NCBI RefSeq assembly: GCF_001652915.1
Contig: NZ_BBQI01000132.1
Span: 1-64,000, forward strand
Origin: Cupriavidus sp. D384
Lineage (GTDB): Bacteria; Pseudomonadota; Gammaproteobacteria; Burkholderiales; Burkholderiaceae
Reading direction: 5' to 3'
Length of the DNA stretch: 64,000 nucleotides
Below are positions 17,299 to 25,094 of this stretch, piece by piece; within the stretch, counting starts at the first letter, position 1; each line of letters opens with the position of its first letter. Made by a program: the position numbers and the translations under genes. Under the pieces are notes generated by a model. That model saw only the letters and a list, made by a program, of their open reading frames with translations. It was not told the DNA's origin and searched no databases.

Positions 17299-17871
17299 TC
17301 AGATGGCCTGCTGACGGGTCAGCCGCGCGCGGCAATGGATGCACGCGTCGCGCACCATGAAGTTCACCAGCGTCGGCGAAACGCCAAGCTGCGACGCGAT
17401 GTCCTTCTGCGCCATGCCCTGCACCCGGCACATCTCGAACGCACGCTGCGTGCGCTCGGGCAACTCCGCCAGCGCCCCGGCCAGTGCGCACAGCGCCTGC
17501 CGGCCAATCACGATCAGGTCAGGCGACATGGCCAGCGATGAGACATCCATGCCTTCGTCCTCGGGCGCCATCCATTTCTGCTCCAGCGTCTGGCGGCGGT
17601 AGGTGTCGATGGCCAGGTTGCGTACCGTCTGAAACAGGTAGCTCAGCCGGCAGCGGATGGCGCCATCGTCGGAGGTGTCGCGCAGCCGCAGGAAGGCGTC
17701 TTGCACCACGTCCTCGGCCAGGTCGCGCGAACCGACGATGCGCGCGGCGGCGCCTACCAGCGCGCGTCGGTTTTCCATGAACAACCCAAGCAGCGTCTCT
17801 CCGCCCACGGGCGGCGCCGGGCGGTTGGCAATTTCTGTTGCGGGAATCACGGGGGCGGCTCCATTGAGCAT
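17299..17871 (-). CDS. ECF iron-starvation sigma factor of the siderophore locus
   Basis: 190-residue extracytoplasmic-function sigma factor. Region 2 is about LFMENRRALVGAAARIVGSR to VVQDAFLRL, and region 4 holds the helix-turn-helix LPERTQRAFEM...KDIASQLGVSPTLVN. No FecR-like anti-sigma gene is adjacent, so it resembles PvdS/OrbS-type factors controlled by Fur. I chose ATG 17871; a TTG at 17925 extends the frame, but that codon is the -35 element and lies in the Fur-box-like sequence upstream. Four TAA(A/C/T)-N17-CGTC promoters in this window are its probable targets. Confidence 0.88.
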   Translation of the reverse strand: MLNGAAPVIPATEIANRPAPPVGGETLLGLFMENRRALVGAAARIVGSRDLAEDVVQDAFLRLRDTSDDGAIRCRLSYLFQTVRNLAIDTYRRQTLEQKWMAPEDEGMDVSSLAMSPDLIVIGRQALCALAGALAELPERTQRAFEMCRVQGMAQKDIASQLGVSPTLVNFMVRDACIHCRARLTRQQAI

Positions 17872-17898
17872 TACGGTGATGTAATGCGGAGCACGTAC

Positions 17899-17928
17899 GT
17901 TAATGAGAATGCGAATGAGTGTCAATTA
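17899..17928 (-). promoter_or_regulatory. Fur-box-like operator over the sigma factor promoter
   Basis: The plus strand reads AATGAGAATGCGAATGAG followed by TGTCAATTAA, an array of GATAAT-like hexamers typical of Fur boxes in GC-rich bacteria. A minus-strand -35 TTGACA (17925-17920) overlaps it, with TAACGT 17 bp further on. Iron-bound Fur would block the promoter. The core AATGCGAATGA recurs upstream of the TonB receptor gene. Confidence 0.7.
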
Positions 17929-17995
17929 ACTAAAAAGTAACCCTGTTGTTACTTGAGGTGCAATTTTTGTCACAGTTTCAGGATGTGAGAGGCAT

Positions 17996-18020
17996 TAAAT
18001 TTCACGATTCGCCGTTCGTC
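17996..18020 (+). promoter_or_regulatory. Iron-starvation sigma promoter of the PPTase gene
   Basis: TAAA (17996-17999), a 17-bp spacer, then CGTC (18017-18020). This matches the TAAA-N17-CGTC form of PvdS/OrbS-type promoters exactly. Initiation is predicted about 55 bases before the PPTase start codon. Confidence 0.65.
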
Positions 18021-18084
18021 TTGTGCGCGCCGGAGGCAAGGGCGGCGGACTAAATATCCTCGCGGCCCGCTCGTCTTTATCCAG

Positions 18085-18861
18085 ATGGACGTCCGAGACT
18101 TCGCCGCGATGCGGCTACCAAGGCAACTTGCCAGCCCGGTATCGCAGGTGGCACTTTGGCAACTCGATCTGAAGGATCCCGTTGTTAGCCTTCGGGCGGC
18201 GGCCAACTGCCTCAATGCCGCCGAGCGCGATCACGCCGCCGCGCTGCGCCGTCCGGCCGACCGGCTACGCTTCGTCGCCACGCGCAGCGCCTTGCGATGG
18301 CTGCTCGGACAGGCGCTCGATTGCGAGCTCGATTGCGCGCCCGATGCGCTGACGCTGGAAACCGGGCCGCATGGCAAGCCGATGCTGGCGATGCCCGGCG
18401 CGCCCGCGTTCAACGTGTCGCACGCGGGCGACCACGCCTGGATCGCGCTGACACAGGGCCGCACTGTTGGCGGAGAACAGGTGGGCGTCGATATCGAATG
18501 GATGGACCCGGCGCTGGACCGCGACACGCTGCGCGGCATGACCGATCACTGCCTGACGCCGCGCGAGCGCGCCTGGCTGGAATTGCTGCCGCCGCCAGCG
18601 TGGCGGCACGGGTTCTTCACGCTCTGGACTGCCAAGGAAGCGGTGCTGAAGGCGCTGGGCGTGGGCATTGCCGATTACCTCCAGCATGTGTCGGTGATGC
18701 CTGGCGCCGACGGCGCGGTGCGCCGCCACGTGGTACTGCCCGAGCCGGGCCAGGGCGCCGGGATGGCGCCCCATGAAGCGGCGTTGGCGAGGATCCAGCT
18801 ATACGGGCTGCAGGCACCCGCTGGCTATGCGGCCGCAATGGCCTGGCTGCCGCCGGCCTGA
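18085..18861 (+). CDS. Sfp-type 4'-phosphopantetheinyl transferase
   Basis: Converts apo carrier domains of the NRPS to holo form using coenzyme A. The 258-residue protein shows both signature motifs: GVDIE (134-138, Mg2+ ligands) and WTAKEAVLKA (181-190). Upstream, NVSHAGDHAWIAL gives the CoA-binding histidine. The length is typical for Sfp/EntD-like enzymes. Divergent from the sigma factor gene and preceded by a TAAA-N17-CGTC promoter. Its 3' end overlaps the convergent hydroxylase gene by 37 bases. With seven carrier domains encoded nearby, its role in siderophore synthesis is secure by context. Confidence 0.92.
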   Translation: MDVRDFAAMRLPRQLASPVSQVALWQLDLKDPVVSLRAAANCLNAAERDHAAALRRPADRLRFVATRSALRWLLGQALDCELDCAPDALTLETGPHGKPMLAMPGAPAFNVSHAGDHAWIALTQGRTVGGEQVGVDIEWMDPALDRDTLRGMTDHCLTPRERAWLELLPPPAWRHGFFTLWTAKEAVLKALGVGIADYLQHVSVMPGADGAVRRHVVLPEPGQGAGMAPHEAALARIQLYGLQAPAGYAAAMAWLPPA

Positions 18862-20195
18862 ACCGGTTGCGCGCCCCAGCCGCTCCCCGCGTGCAGCGCG
18901 TCGTGGATGGCGCCCGCGATTTCCTCGGCGCGCGCCGGCAGCACCGACAGCAGCGTATCGCTGAGGCCGTGGCTGCTCTGGCAGAAGCCTTGCAGATACA
19001 CGGGCACGGCCAGTTCGGGCGCGGTCTGCACGCGGTAGTTGCGATCTACCGAGAAGTCGCCCAGGTAGTCCGCCAGCGGCGCCAGCAGCCGGCGATGGCT
19101 TTCGCGCTCGTAGCCGGTGGCCAGCACCACGGCATCGTAGCGGCGTGTCTCGCAATCGGCGGTGGCCGCCGTGCTCGGCGCCGTGCTGGCGATCGTCAGC
19201 TCCACGCCATACGCCCCCGCGTGGGCGGCCTGCACGGCCTTGCACGTCAGCAGGTTCACGCGGAACTGGCCGCTGACCTTCTGGCGGTACAGCATCGCGT
19301 AGATGCGCTCGATCAGGTCGGCGTCGATCACCGAGTAGTTGGTGTTCAGGTACTCGTCGATCAGGTGGTCGCGGCCGGCCTGCGTCTGCTCGAACACCAC
19401 GTCGGTATAGGCCGGCGCAAAGATCTCGTTGACGAACGGGCTGTCGTCGGCCGGTTTCAACGCCGCGCCGCGCACCAGCCAGTCCACTTTGACCGACGGA
19501 TAGTTGTCGTGCAGGTCGATGAACGCCTCGGCCGCGCTTTGCCCGGCGCCGATCACGGCAATGCGCATCGGCTTGCCGTCCGCGCACGGCTGCTTGAGGA
19601 TCCAGTTCAGGTAGCCGCTGTGATGGCTGATGCGCGCATCGTCGCGCACGCTGGCAAACGCTTCCGGAACGCGCGGCGTGCCGCCCGTGGACAGCACCAC
19701 CGAACGCGCCACGCGCACACGTTCGCGGCCCTGGGCATCCACCGAGACCACGCGCACGCGGTCGATCCGGCCGCCATCGGCCTTGCCATCGGGTTCGATG
19801 CGCTGCACGTTCTCGCCGTGGCTGCACTGGCTGGCGAAGTGGCTGGCCGTCCAGCGCAGGTAGTCGTTGTACTCCATGCGGCTCGGATAGAACGTGCGCA
19901 GGTTGATGAAGTCCACCAGGCGGCCGTGGCGATGCAGGTAGTTCACAAAGCTGTACGGGCTGGTGGGGTTGCGCATCGACACCAGGTCTTTCAGGAACGA
20001 GATCTGCATCTCGCTCTGCGACACCAGCGTATTGCCGTGCCACTGATAGTGCTGCTGCTTTTCCAGGAAGTGGGCGTCCAGCGGGCGGCCGGCGCCAGCC
20101 TGTTCCTGCAGCGCGATGGCCAGGGCCAGGTTGGACGGCCCGAAGCCGATGCCGATCAGGTCGTGGACGGCGGGAGAGATGTCGCGAAGCGTCAT
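18825..20195 (-). CDS. L-ornithine N5-monooxygenase (siderophore hydroxylase)
   Basis: FAD- and NADPH-dependent N-hydroxylase, 456 residues, making N5-hydroxyornithine for a hydroxamate ligand. The FAD motif GIGFGPSNLALA is near 15-26. The central NADPH motif is AVIGAGQSAAEAF, and ATGYERESHR matches the C-terminal ATGY motif of PvdA/IucD enzymes. ATG 20195 has AGGA about 9 bases upstream. It is last in the operon after the exporter, esterase and acyltransferase genes. Ornithine rather than lysine is preferred because the final NRPS A domain has an ornithine-like code. Confidence 0.93.
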   Translation of the reverse strand: MTLRDISPAVHDLIGIGFGPSNLALAIALQEQAGAGRPLDAHFLEKQQHYQWHGNTLVSQSEMQISFLKDLVSMRNPTSPYSFVNYLHRHGRLVDFINLRTFYPSRMEYNDYLRWTASHFASQCSHGENVQRIEPDGKADGGRIDRVRVVSVDAQGRERVRVARSVVLSTGGTPRVPEAFASVRDDARISHHSGYLNWILKQPCADGKPMRIAVIGAGQSAAEAFIDLHDNYPSVKVDWLVRGAALKPADDSPFVNEIFAPAYTDVVFEQTQAGRDHLIDEYLNTNYSVIDADLIERIYAMLYRQKVSGQFRVNLLTCKAVQAAHAGAYGVELTIASTAPSTAATADCETRRYDAVVLATGYERESHRRLLAPLADYLGDFSVDRNYRVQTAPELAVPVYLQGFCQSSHGLSDTLLSVLPARAEEIAGAIHDALHAGSGWGAQPVQAGGSQAIAAA

Positions 20196-20258
20196 GGTTT
20201 CGGTCCTAAGCGGAAGTCGGAAGGAAAGAAGAGGCCCGTGCCCCTCCAGGGCAGGGAT

Positions 20259-21317
20259 TCAGGCGCGCGGCGCGCTGGATTCCGAGGGCGCCGAAGGTGT
20301 CGGCGGTGCTGGCAAGAGCAGGTGTTCGCCGAAGAACCGCTCGCGCAGCAGCATCACCAGCATCGCGCGCTTGTGCGGGAAGTCGAATTCCTTGATCTTC
20401 GAAAAGCCGGCCTTGTCCAGGTTGGCGATCTGGCGCACGTGGTCGGCGCGCGGCTCGCCCACGATGCGCTGCGTGCGCGAATCGTCCAGAAACTGGAAGT
20501 GCTGGATGGCCGGGAACCACGCGGTCAGGAACGCCTTGCCGCGGAACGCTGGTTCGCCAATCAGCACGTGCCAGCCACGGTCGTGGTCCTGCGCGTCGTA
20601 GAACGGCGCGATGCGGTTTTCCTTGGCCCAGTAGACCTCGAAGTAGCCGAACGGCTCGTCGTCGAACGCGGCAATCAGCGGCAGCATGTGCGCATCGTCG
20701 ATCAGCCCCTGCAGATACGCGCGATGCTTGGCCTCGTCGCCTTCCTCGTTCCAGAAGTAGGCCACGTCGGGGTCGTTCATCCAGCGGTGCAGCAGCGGCA
20801 GGTCGCGCTCCAGCTCGGCGGCACGCAGCGTCAGCGTCTTGCCAAGCCACGGGATGTGGCGCGCGTACACCACGCCGGCCGGCTTGGGCGGGCGCAGCGG
20901 ATGGCGGCTGGCGCCGGTCATCGTGTACTGCAGCGGATAGGCACCGGCCGACGCCGTCATGTACAGCTCGGCACGCTGCCACAACTGGCCGGCATGCGCC
21001 ACGTTGGCGCGCGTCAACACGCCAGCGTCCTGCAGGCGGCGCGTGGCGTCGCGCGATTCCACCTCCACGCGCAGCGCGTAGGGCGCACCGTGCGCGAACG
21101 CGGCATCCAGCGCGGCCATCGTGGCGTGCGCCAGTGCCTGGCTGTCGGCATCGCCATCCAGCAGGCGCAGCGTGGCGTCGTCGTACGCAAAGCGGGCCGG
21201 CTGGTGGCCGTCGCGCGTGACGGTCAGCACATTGCCCTCGAGGCGGCTTTCGCTGCGCAGCGCAGGCTGGGCGGCGAACGACAGGTGGCGTGAGAAAGGC
21301 GTGAGCTGAGTCGGCAT
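20259..21317 (-). CDS. IucB/RhbD-type siderophore N-acyltransferase
   Basis: GNAT-fold enzyme of 352 residues that would acylate the N5-hydroxyl-amine of ornithine to give a hydroxamate. The C-terminal about 190 residues contain the family pattern LHRWMNDPDVAYFW, FGYFEVYWAKENRIAPFY, DRGWHVLIGEPAFRGK and RIVGEPRADH. The N-terminal part is the extra domain of this family. I chose ATG 21317 (AGGAACAC upstream); the frame extends to 21500 inside the esterase gene without homology. Acetyl-CoA is the likely donor, but this cannot be read from the sequence. Confidence 0.9.
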   Translation of the reverse strand: MPTQLTPFSRHLSFAAQPALRSESRLEGNVLTVTRDGHQPARFAYDDATLRLLDGDADSQALAHATMAALDAAFAHGAPYALRVEVESRDATRRLQDAGVLTRANVAHAGQLWQRAELYMTASAGAYPLQYTMTGASRHPLRPPKPAGVVYARHIPWLGKTLTLRAAELERDLPLLHRWMNDPDVAYFWNEEGDEAKHRAYLQGLIDDAHMLPLIAAFDDEPFGYFEVYWAKENRIAPFYDAQDHDRGWHVLIGEPAFRGKAFLTAWFPAIQHFQFLDDSRTQRIVGEPRADHVRQIANLDKAGFSKIKEFDFPHKRAMLVMLLRERFFGEHLLLPAPPTPSAPSESSAPRA

Positions 21318-21375
21318 ATGGGTGTGTTCCTGGCAATGCGTTGTTGTTGTCGTGACGATGCAGGGCGCGCCGAAT

Positions 21376-22371
21376 TTAGATGGCGGCAGCCAGTTGCTCT
21401 GGAGCTTCGTGGGCGTACATCGCACCGGCCAGCGCTCGCGCGATGTCCTCGTGCGCCTGCGCCGCTTCGGCCACGATGTTGCCCATGCGCAGGAACTCAT
21501 GGACCATGCCCGCGTATTCGCGCACCGTCACCGGCACGCCGGCGTCCGCCAGCTTGCGCGCATAGGCGTGGCCTTCGTCGCACAGCGGATCGCACTCGGC
21601 CAGCACGATCCAGGCCGGCGCCACGCCCCGGTGATCGGCCGCGCGCAGCGGTGCGAAGCGCCAGTCGTGGCGGTCCTGCGCGTCGTGCAGGTACTGGCGG
21701 TAGAACCAGTCGATGGTCTCGGTATCGAGCAGATGGCCTTGCCCGTAGCGCCGATGCGACGGGCTGTCCGTGTCGCCGCCCAGCCCCGCGTAGCAGAGCA
21801 CCTGCAGGCAGGGCTGCGGCAGGGTGGGATCATCGCGTGCCGCCAGCGCCAGCACGGCGCTGAGCGTGCCGCCGGCGCTGTCGCCGCCCACCGCGATACG
21901 TGTGGCGTCGAGGCCCAGCGCGGCGCCGTGCGTGCCAAGCCAGGCCAGCGCGTCGATGGCGTCGTGCACGGCGGTCGGAAACTTGTGCTCCGGGGCGAGC
22001 CGGTAGGCCACCGATACCACTGCGCAAGGCGTATGTGTGGCCAGCGCGCTGCACAACGAGGCGTGAGAGGCGAGGCTGCCCACCGTGAAGCCGCCGCTGT
22101 GAAAATGGAGCAGCACCGGCAGGGCGGGGTCATCCCCACGTGCACGCGGCGCGTACAGGCGCGCATCGATGTGCGAGCCATCGCGCGTGGCGATTTGCAG
22201 CGCTTCCACGCGGGCCAGCGCCTCGGGCGGCAGATCGAGCGCGGTGGACGCCTCGTCGAATTCGCGCCGCGCCTGCGTGGGCGTCAGTTCATGGATGACC
22301 GGGCGCTTGCCCGTGGCGGTGGCAATTTCCACCATGTCGAGCAGGGCTTCCAGGTCGGGATGCAGCGGCAT
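21376..22371 (-). CDS. Hormone-sensitive-lipase-type alpha/beta-hydrolase
   Basis: 331-residue esterase. It carries the oxyanion motif HFHSGG (89-94) and the nucleophile elbow GGDSAGG (Ser165). The Asp (about ECDPL, residue 273) and His (GMVHEF, about 304) complete a triad. The start at 22371 has GGAG 10 bases upstream and lies 24 bases after the exporter stop. Within a siderophore operon it may trim or cleave an ester or acyl chain of the product, or help release iron. No direct evidence distinguishes these. Confidence 0.88.
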   Translation of the reverse strand: MPLHPDLEALLDMVEIATATGKRPVIHELTPTQARREFDEASTALDLPPEALARVEALQIATRDGSHIDARLYAPRARGDDPALPVLLHFHSGGFTVGSLASHASLCSALATHTPCAVVSVAYRLAPEHKFPTAVHDAIDALAWLGTHGAALGLDATRIAVGGDSAGGTLSAVLALAARDDPTLPQPCLQVLCYAGLGGDTDSPSHRRYGQGHLLDTETIDWFYRQYLHDAQDRHDWRFAPLRAADHRGVAPAWIVLAECDPLCDEGHAYARKLADAGVPVTVREYAGMVHEFLRMGNIVAEAAQAHEDIARALAGAMYAHEAPEQLAAAI

Positions 22372-22395
22372 TGGCGTGTCTCCGGTGTAGGTGGG

Positions 22396-24057
22396 TCAGG
22401 CGGCGGAGGCCACGGCCAGCGGCGATGGCGGGGTGGGCGTAGCGTGCGCAACGTGCGATGCCGAGTCGGACACGATCTGCCCGTTCTCGATCTTGATCAT
22501 CCGGTCGGCCAGGTCGAAGTAGCGGTCGTCGTGCGAGATCACCAATACGGCCTTGCCCTGCGCGCGCAGTTCCGGCAGCACTTCGCGATAGAAGATGTCC
22601 TTGAACAGCGGGTCCTGGTCGGCGGCCCATTCGTCCAGGATCAGCACCGGGCGTCGCTCCAGGCAGGCCACGATCAGCGCCAGCCGCTTGCGCTGGCCTT
22701 GCGACAGCGCCTGCGTGGTGAAGCGTCCGTCGCGCACGGCCACCTTGTGGCCCAACTGGAAGCGCTGGATCAGGTGATTGGCCAGCGCCTCGTCCTGCGG
22801 GTCGTGGGCCAGCAGCGTGTCGAACAGGTGGAAGTCCGAGAACACCGCGGAGAACAGGGCGCGGTAGTCGGCCAGGTGCGCCGCATCGGCCGCCTTGCCG
22901 TTGTGCAGCAGGTGACCGGCCAGCGGCGGATAGAGCCCGGCGATCAGCTTGGCCAGCGTGGTCTTGCCGCTGCCGTTGCCACCCACCAGGAACACGATCT
23001 CGCCCGCGTGCAGCGTCAGGTCGACCGGACCGAGCGCGAAAAAGCTGTTCTCGGCCTCGTGGAAGTAGCGGTGGCTGGCACCGTCCAGCGCCACCGACGC
23101 AAATGGCGTGCTGACCGTGGCGCGGGGCGGCGCCTCGGGGTCGGCATCGGCGCCCAGCGCCTCGATGCGAGCATAGGCCACGCGTCCCATGCTCAGTGCC
23201 GGCAGCGCATTGAGCAGCGACTCCAGCGGCGACATGATGTACAGGAACATGATCGTGAAGCCGGTCATCACCGCCGGGTCCAGCGGCGTGGCGCGCGGCA
23301 AGAACAGCACGCCGCCGATCACCGCGAAGAACAGGAAGCTGCCAAAGCCCAGCGCGACAAAAAAAATCGACAGGCCGCGCGTGCGTGCGCTGCGTACCGC
23401 TTCGAGCGTGGCGCCCAGGCTGTCACGCAGAAAGCTCTGCTGCTTGCCGTGGTTCAGTTTCAGTTCACGGGCACCGGACACCAGCGCCTTGAACTGCCCG
23501 TGCAGCGCGTCCTGCGCCGCGCCGGCTTGCTTCAGGTGCACCAGCGCGCGCCGGTGGTTCAGGTGGTAGACCCACGAGCCGATGCCCAGGATGGCGCACG
23601 CGATGCCGAACGTCGGCAGCGACAACCACGCCAGGTAGCCCAGGCAGCCGAGCACGACCATGGCGTTGGTCAGCACCACCGGAATCACGGACAGGCCATT
23701 GGCCACGTGCTGGCTGTCGTCCGCCAGCGCGGCCTGCACGCGTGCATTGCCGGTCTGCTCGATATGCGGATAGGGGGCGCCGATAAAGCGCTCGCAGATC
23801 TGTGCGCGAATACGGGCCAGTGCGCTCTGGCTCATGCGTACGAATAACGTGGACGCCAGCGTGCGGCAAGCCAGCACGGCAATGGCCAGCGCCGCGAACG
23901 GCAAGGCCAGCCGGGGCGCGTCGGCGCCTTGCGTGGCCAGTACGCGGTTGATCAGGGCGACCATGCTGACGGCACAAAGACCGGCGGCAAGGCTGGCCGC
24001 GGCGGCCAGCACGATGGTCATGCGCAGTTTGCGCGGCAGGGAGGCGATTAGCGACAT
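22396..24057 (-). CDS. Cyclic peptide/siderophore exporter, SyrD/PvdE-type ABC protein
   Basis: Fused transmembrane-ATPase half transporter of 553 residues that exports peptide siderophores from the cytoplasm to the periplasm. About six membrane segments occupy residues 15-290. The ATPase domain has Walker A GGNGSGKTT (about 355-363), the signature LSQGQRKRL (about 448) and Walker B PVLILDEWAADQDP (about 472), matching the PvdE/SyrD subfamily. First gene of the exporter-esterase-acyltransferase-hydroxylase operon, under a TAAC-N17-CGTC promoter at 24117-24093. Confidence 0.92.
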   Translation of the reverse strand: MSLIASLPRKLRMTIVLAAAASLAAGLCAVSMVALINRVLATQGADAPRLALPFAALAIAVLACRTLASTLFVRMSQSALARIRAQICERFIGAPYPHIEQTGNARVQAALADDSQHVANGLSVIPVVLTNAMVVLGCLGYLAWLSLPTFGIACAILGIGSWVYHLNHRRALVHLKQAGAAQDALHGQFKALVSGARELKLNHGKQQSFLRDSLGATLEAVRSARTRGLSIFFVALGFGSFLFFAVIGGVLFLPRATPLDPAVMTGFTIMFLYIMSPLESLLNALPALSMGRVAYARIEALGADADPEAPPRATVSTPFASVALDGASHRYFHEAENSFFALGPVDLTLHAGEIVFLVGGNGSGKTTLAKLIAGLYPPLAGHLLHNGKAADAAHLADYRALFSAVFSDFHLFDTLLAHDPQDEALANHLIQRFQLGHKVAVRDGRFTTQALSQGQRKRLALIVACLERRPVLILDEWAADQDPLFKDIFYREVLPELRAQGKAVLVISHDDRYFDLADRMIKIENGQIVSDSASHVAHATPTPPSPLAVASAA

Positions 24058-24092
24058 GCGGACGAGGGGTGAGGGCGGATCCTGTCCTGAAA

Positions 24093-24117
24093 GACGCGTG
24101 GCCTCGGCGGAAAGTTA
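24093..24117 (-). promoter_or_regulatory. Iron-starvation sigma promoter of the exporter operon
   Basis: Read on the minus strand: TAAC (24117-24114), 17 bp, CGTC (24096-24093). One base differs from TAAA-N17-CGTC. It shares the central bases with the oppositely directed fhuF promoter. Confidence 0.55.
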
Positions 24118-24140
24118 ATTTCCTGCGGCCCTGGCTCGTC
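24116..24140 (+). promoter_or_regulatory. Iron-starvation sigma promoter of the fhuF-like gene
   Basis: TAAT (24116-24119), 17 bp, CGTC (24137-24140). One base differs from the consensus. Predicted initiation is about 77 bases before the reductase start codon. Confidence 0.55.
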
Positions 24141-24223
24141 ATACGTGGTGGGCCAGTCGTGCCGCCGGAAGCCTGGGCGCGCCACTGGCACCGATCCCCG
24201 ATTTCGCCCGGCAATCCACCTGC

Positions 24224-24958
24224 ATGCTCGACTTCCTTGCCCCATTCTTCACCGGCCCGCTGCGCCCCTTCGGCGAACGCCTGCACGCCGGCGGGGCGCT
24301 GACCATGCAAGCGGCATGGCCCGCCGAGGCACTGGCCCGCTGCGCGCAGACGATGGCTTGCGACGACCCCCGTGCGCTGGCGGCGGCCTGGTTCCGGGAC
24401 TACACGAAGGCGGTGTTGCCGGGCGCGCTGGTCGCCGCCGCTGTATTCCGGCGCCGGCTGCCATTCGAAGGTGCCGGCATCGAGATCGGCGATGACGGCC
24501 GACTGGCCGCGCTACGCCTGGCCGATGTGGGGGTGAGTACGGAAGAGAGCCTGCCGGCGCTGTTGTCGCCGCTGATGGATGCGCACCTGCCGCTGTTGGT
24601 GGATGCGCTGGCGGTGGCGAGCCGCGCATCGCCGCGGCTGCTGTGGTGTACGGGCGGCGTCTCCGCGCACGGCATCGCTCGCCAACTCGCCGCGCATCCG
24701 GCGCTTGGCGCCAAACGCCGTGCGGAATTGCTGGCGTGGATCGGAAACGGCAAATCGGCCGATGGCTACCAGAACCCGCTGCATGGCGCGTTCCGGCCCA
24801 GTACGGAACCGGGGACGCCCGGCGTGGCGCCGCTGCGGCGTGTCTGCTGCCTTGGCTATCGCCTGCCCAACGAAGGGCATTGCGGCACGTGTCCGCGCGT
24901 GGCGGCTATCGCTGCGCGCCGCGAGCGCGCCACTGACGCCACAGCCACCACGCTGTAA
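24224..24958 (+). CDS. FhuF-like ferric siderophore reductase
   Basis: Cytoplasmic 2Fe-2S protein that reduces ferric siderophore to release iron. The 244-residue product ends in the diagnostic cluster motif C-C-x10-C-x2-C (CCLGYRLPNEGHCGTC, about residues 206-221). The N-terminal part is the helical FhuF domain. No strong ribosome-binding site precedes ATG 24224, but the next candidates would shorten the domain. Divergent from the exporter operon and convergent with the small membrane protein gene, which it overlaps by 53 bases. Confidence 0.88.
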   Translation: MLDFLAPFFTGPLRPFGERLHAGGALTMQAAWPAEALARCAQTMACDDPRALAAAWFRDYTKAVLPGALVAAAVFRRRLPFEGAGIEIGDDGRLAALRLADVGVSTEESLPALLSPLMDAHLPLLVDALAVASRASPRLLWCTGGVSAHGIARQLAAHPALGAKRRAELLAWIGNGKSADGYQNPLHGAFRPSTEPGTPGVAPLRRVCCLGYRLPNEGHCGTCPRVAAIAARRERATDATATTL

Positions 24959-25094
24959 CGCCCACGGGCACACCCAGCCCGACCCAGCACAGCGCGTCCC
25001 AGGCGCCATCGCCAAAAATGCCGGCGGCCAGGCCGCCCAGCGACAGCACGCCCAGCAGCACGGGCATCGGCCAGGTATCGTCGATCAGCTTCAT
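24906..25094 (-). CDS. Small two-helix membrane protein, coupled to PepSY gene
   Basis: 62 residues from ATG 25094, which overlaps the PepSY stop as ATGA, so it is translationally coupled. It has two hydrophobic helices (about 11-29 and 32-50, the latter ending WWLWRQWR) and a basic C-terminal tail. Small integral membrane proteins often follow PepSY-type iron uptake genes, but this one has no recognised function. It may stabilise or assist the PepSY protein; that is inferred from the overlap only. Confidence 0.7.
   Translation of the reverse strand: MKLIDDTWPMPVLLGVLSLGGLAAGIFGDGAWDALCWVGLGVPVGVTAWWLWRQWRARGAQR

Noticed and set aside
17872..17925. N-terminal extension of the sigma factor from TTG 17925
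   Set aside because: The extension is encoded by the -35 sequence and the Fur-box-like element; ATG 17871 gives a normal family N-terminus.
18867..23847. Long plus-strand open frames opposite the hydroxylase, acyltransferase, esterase and exporter genes
   Set aside because: They are Arg/Gln/Val-rich shadows caused by high G+C in the third codon position; the minus-strand genes have clear motifs.
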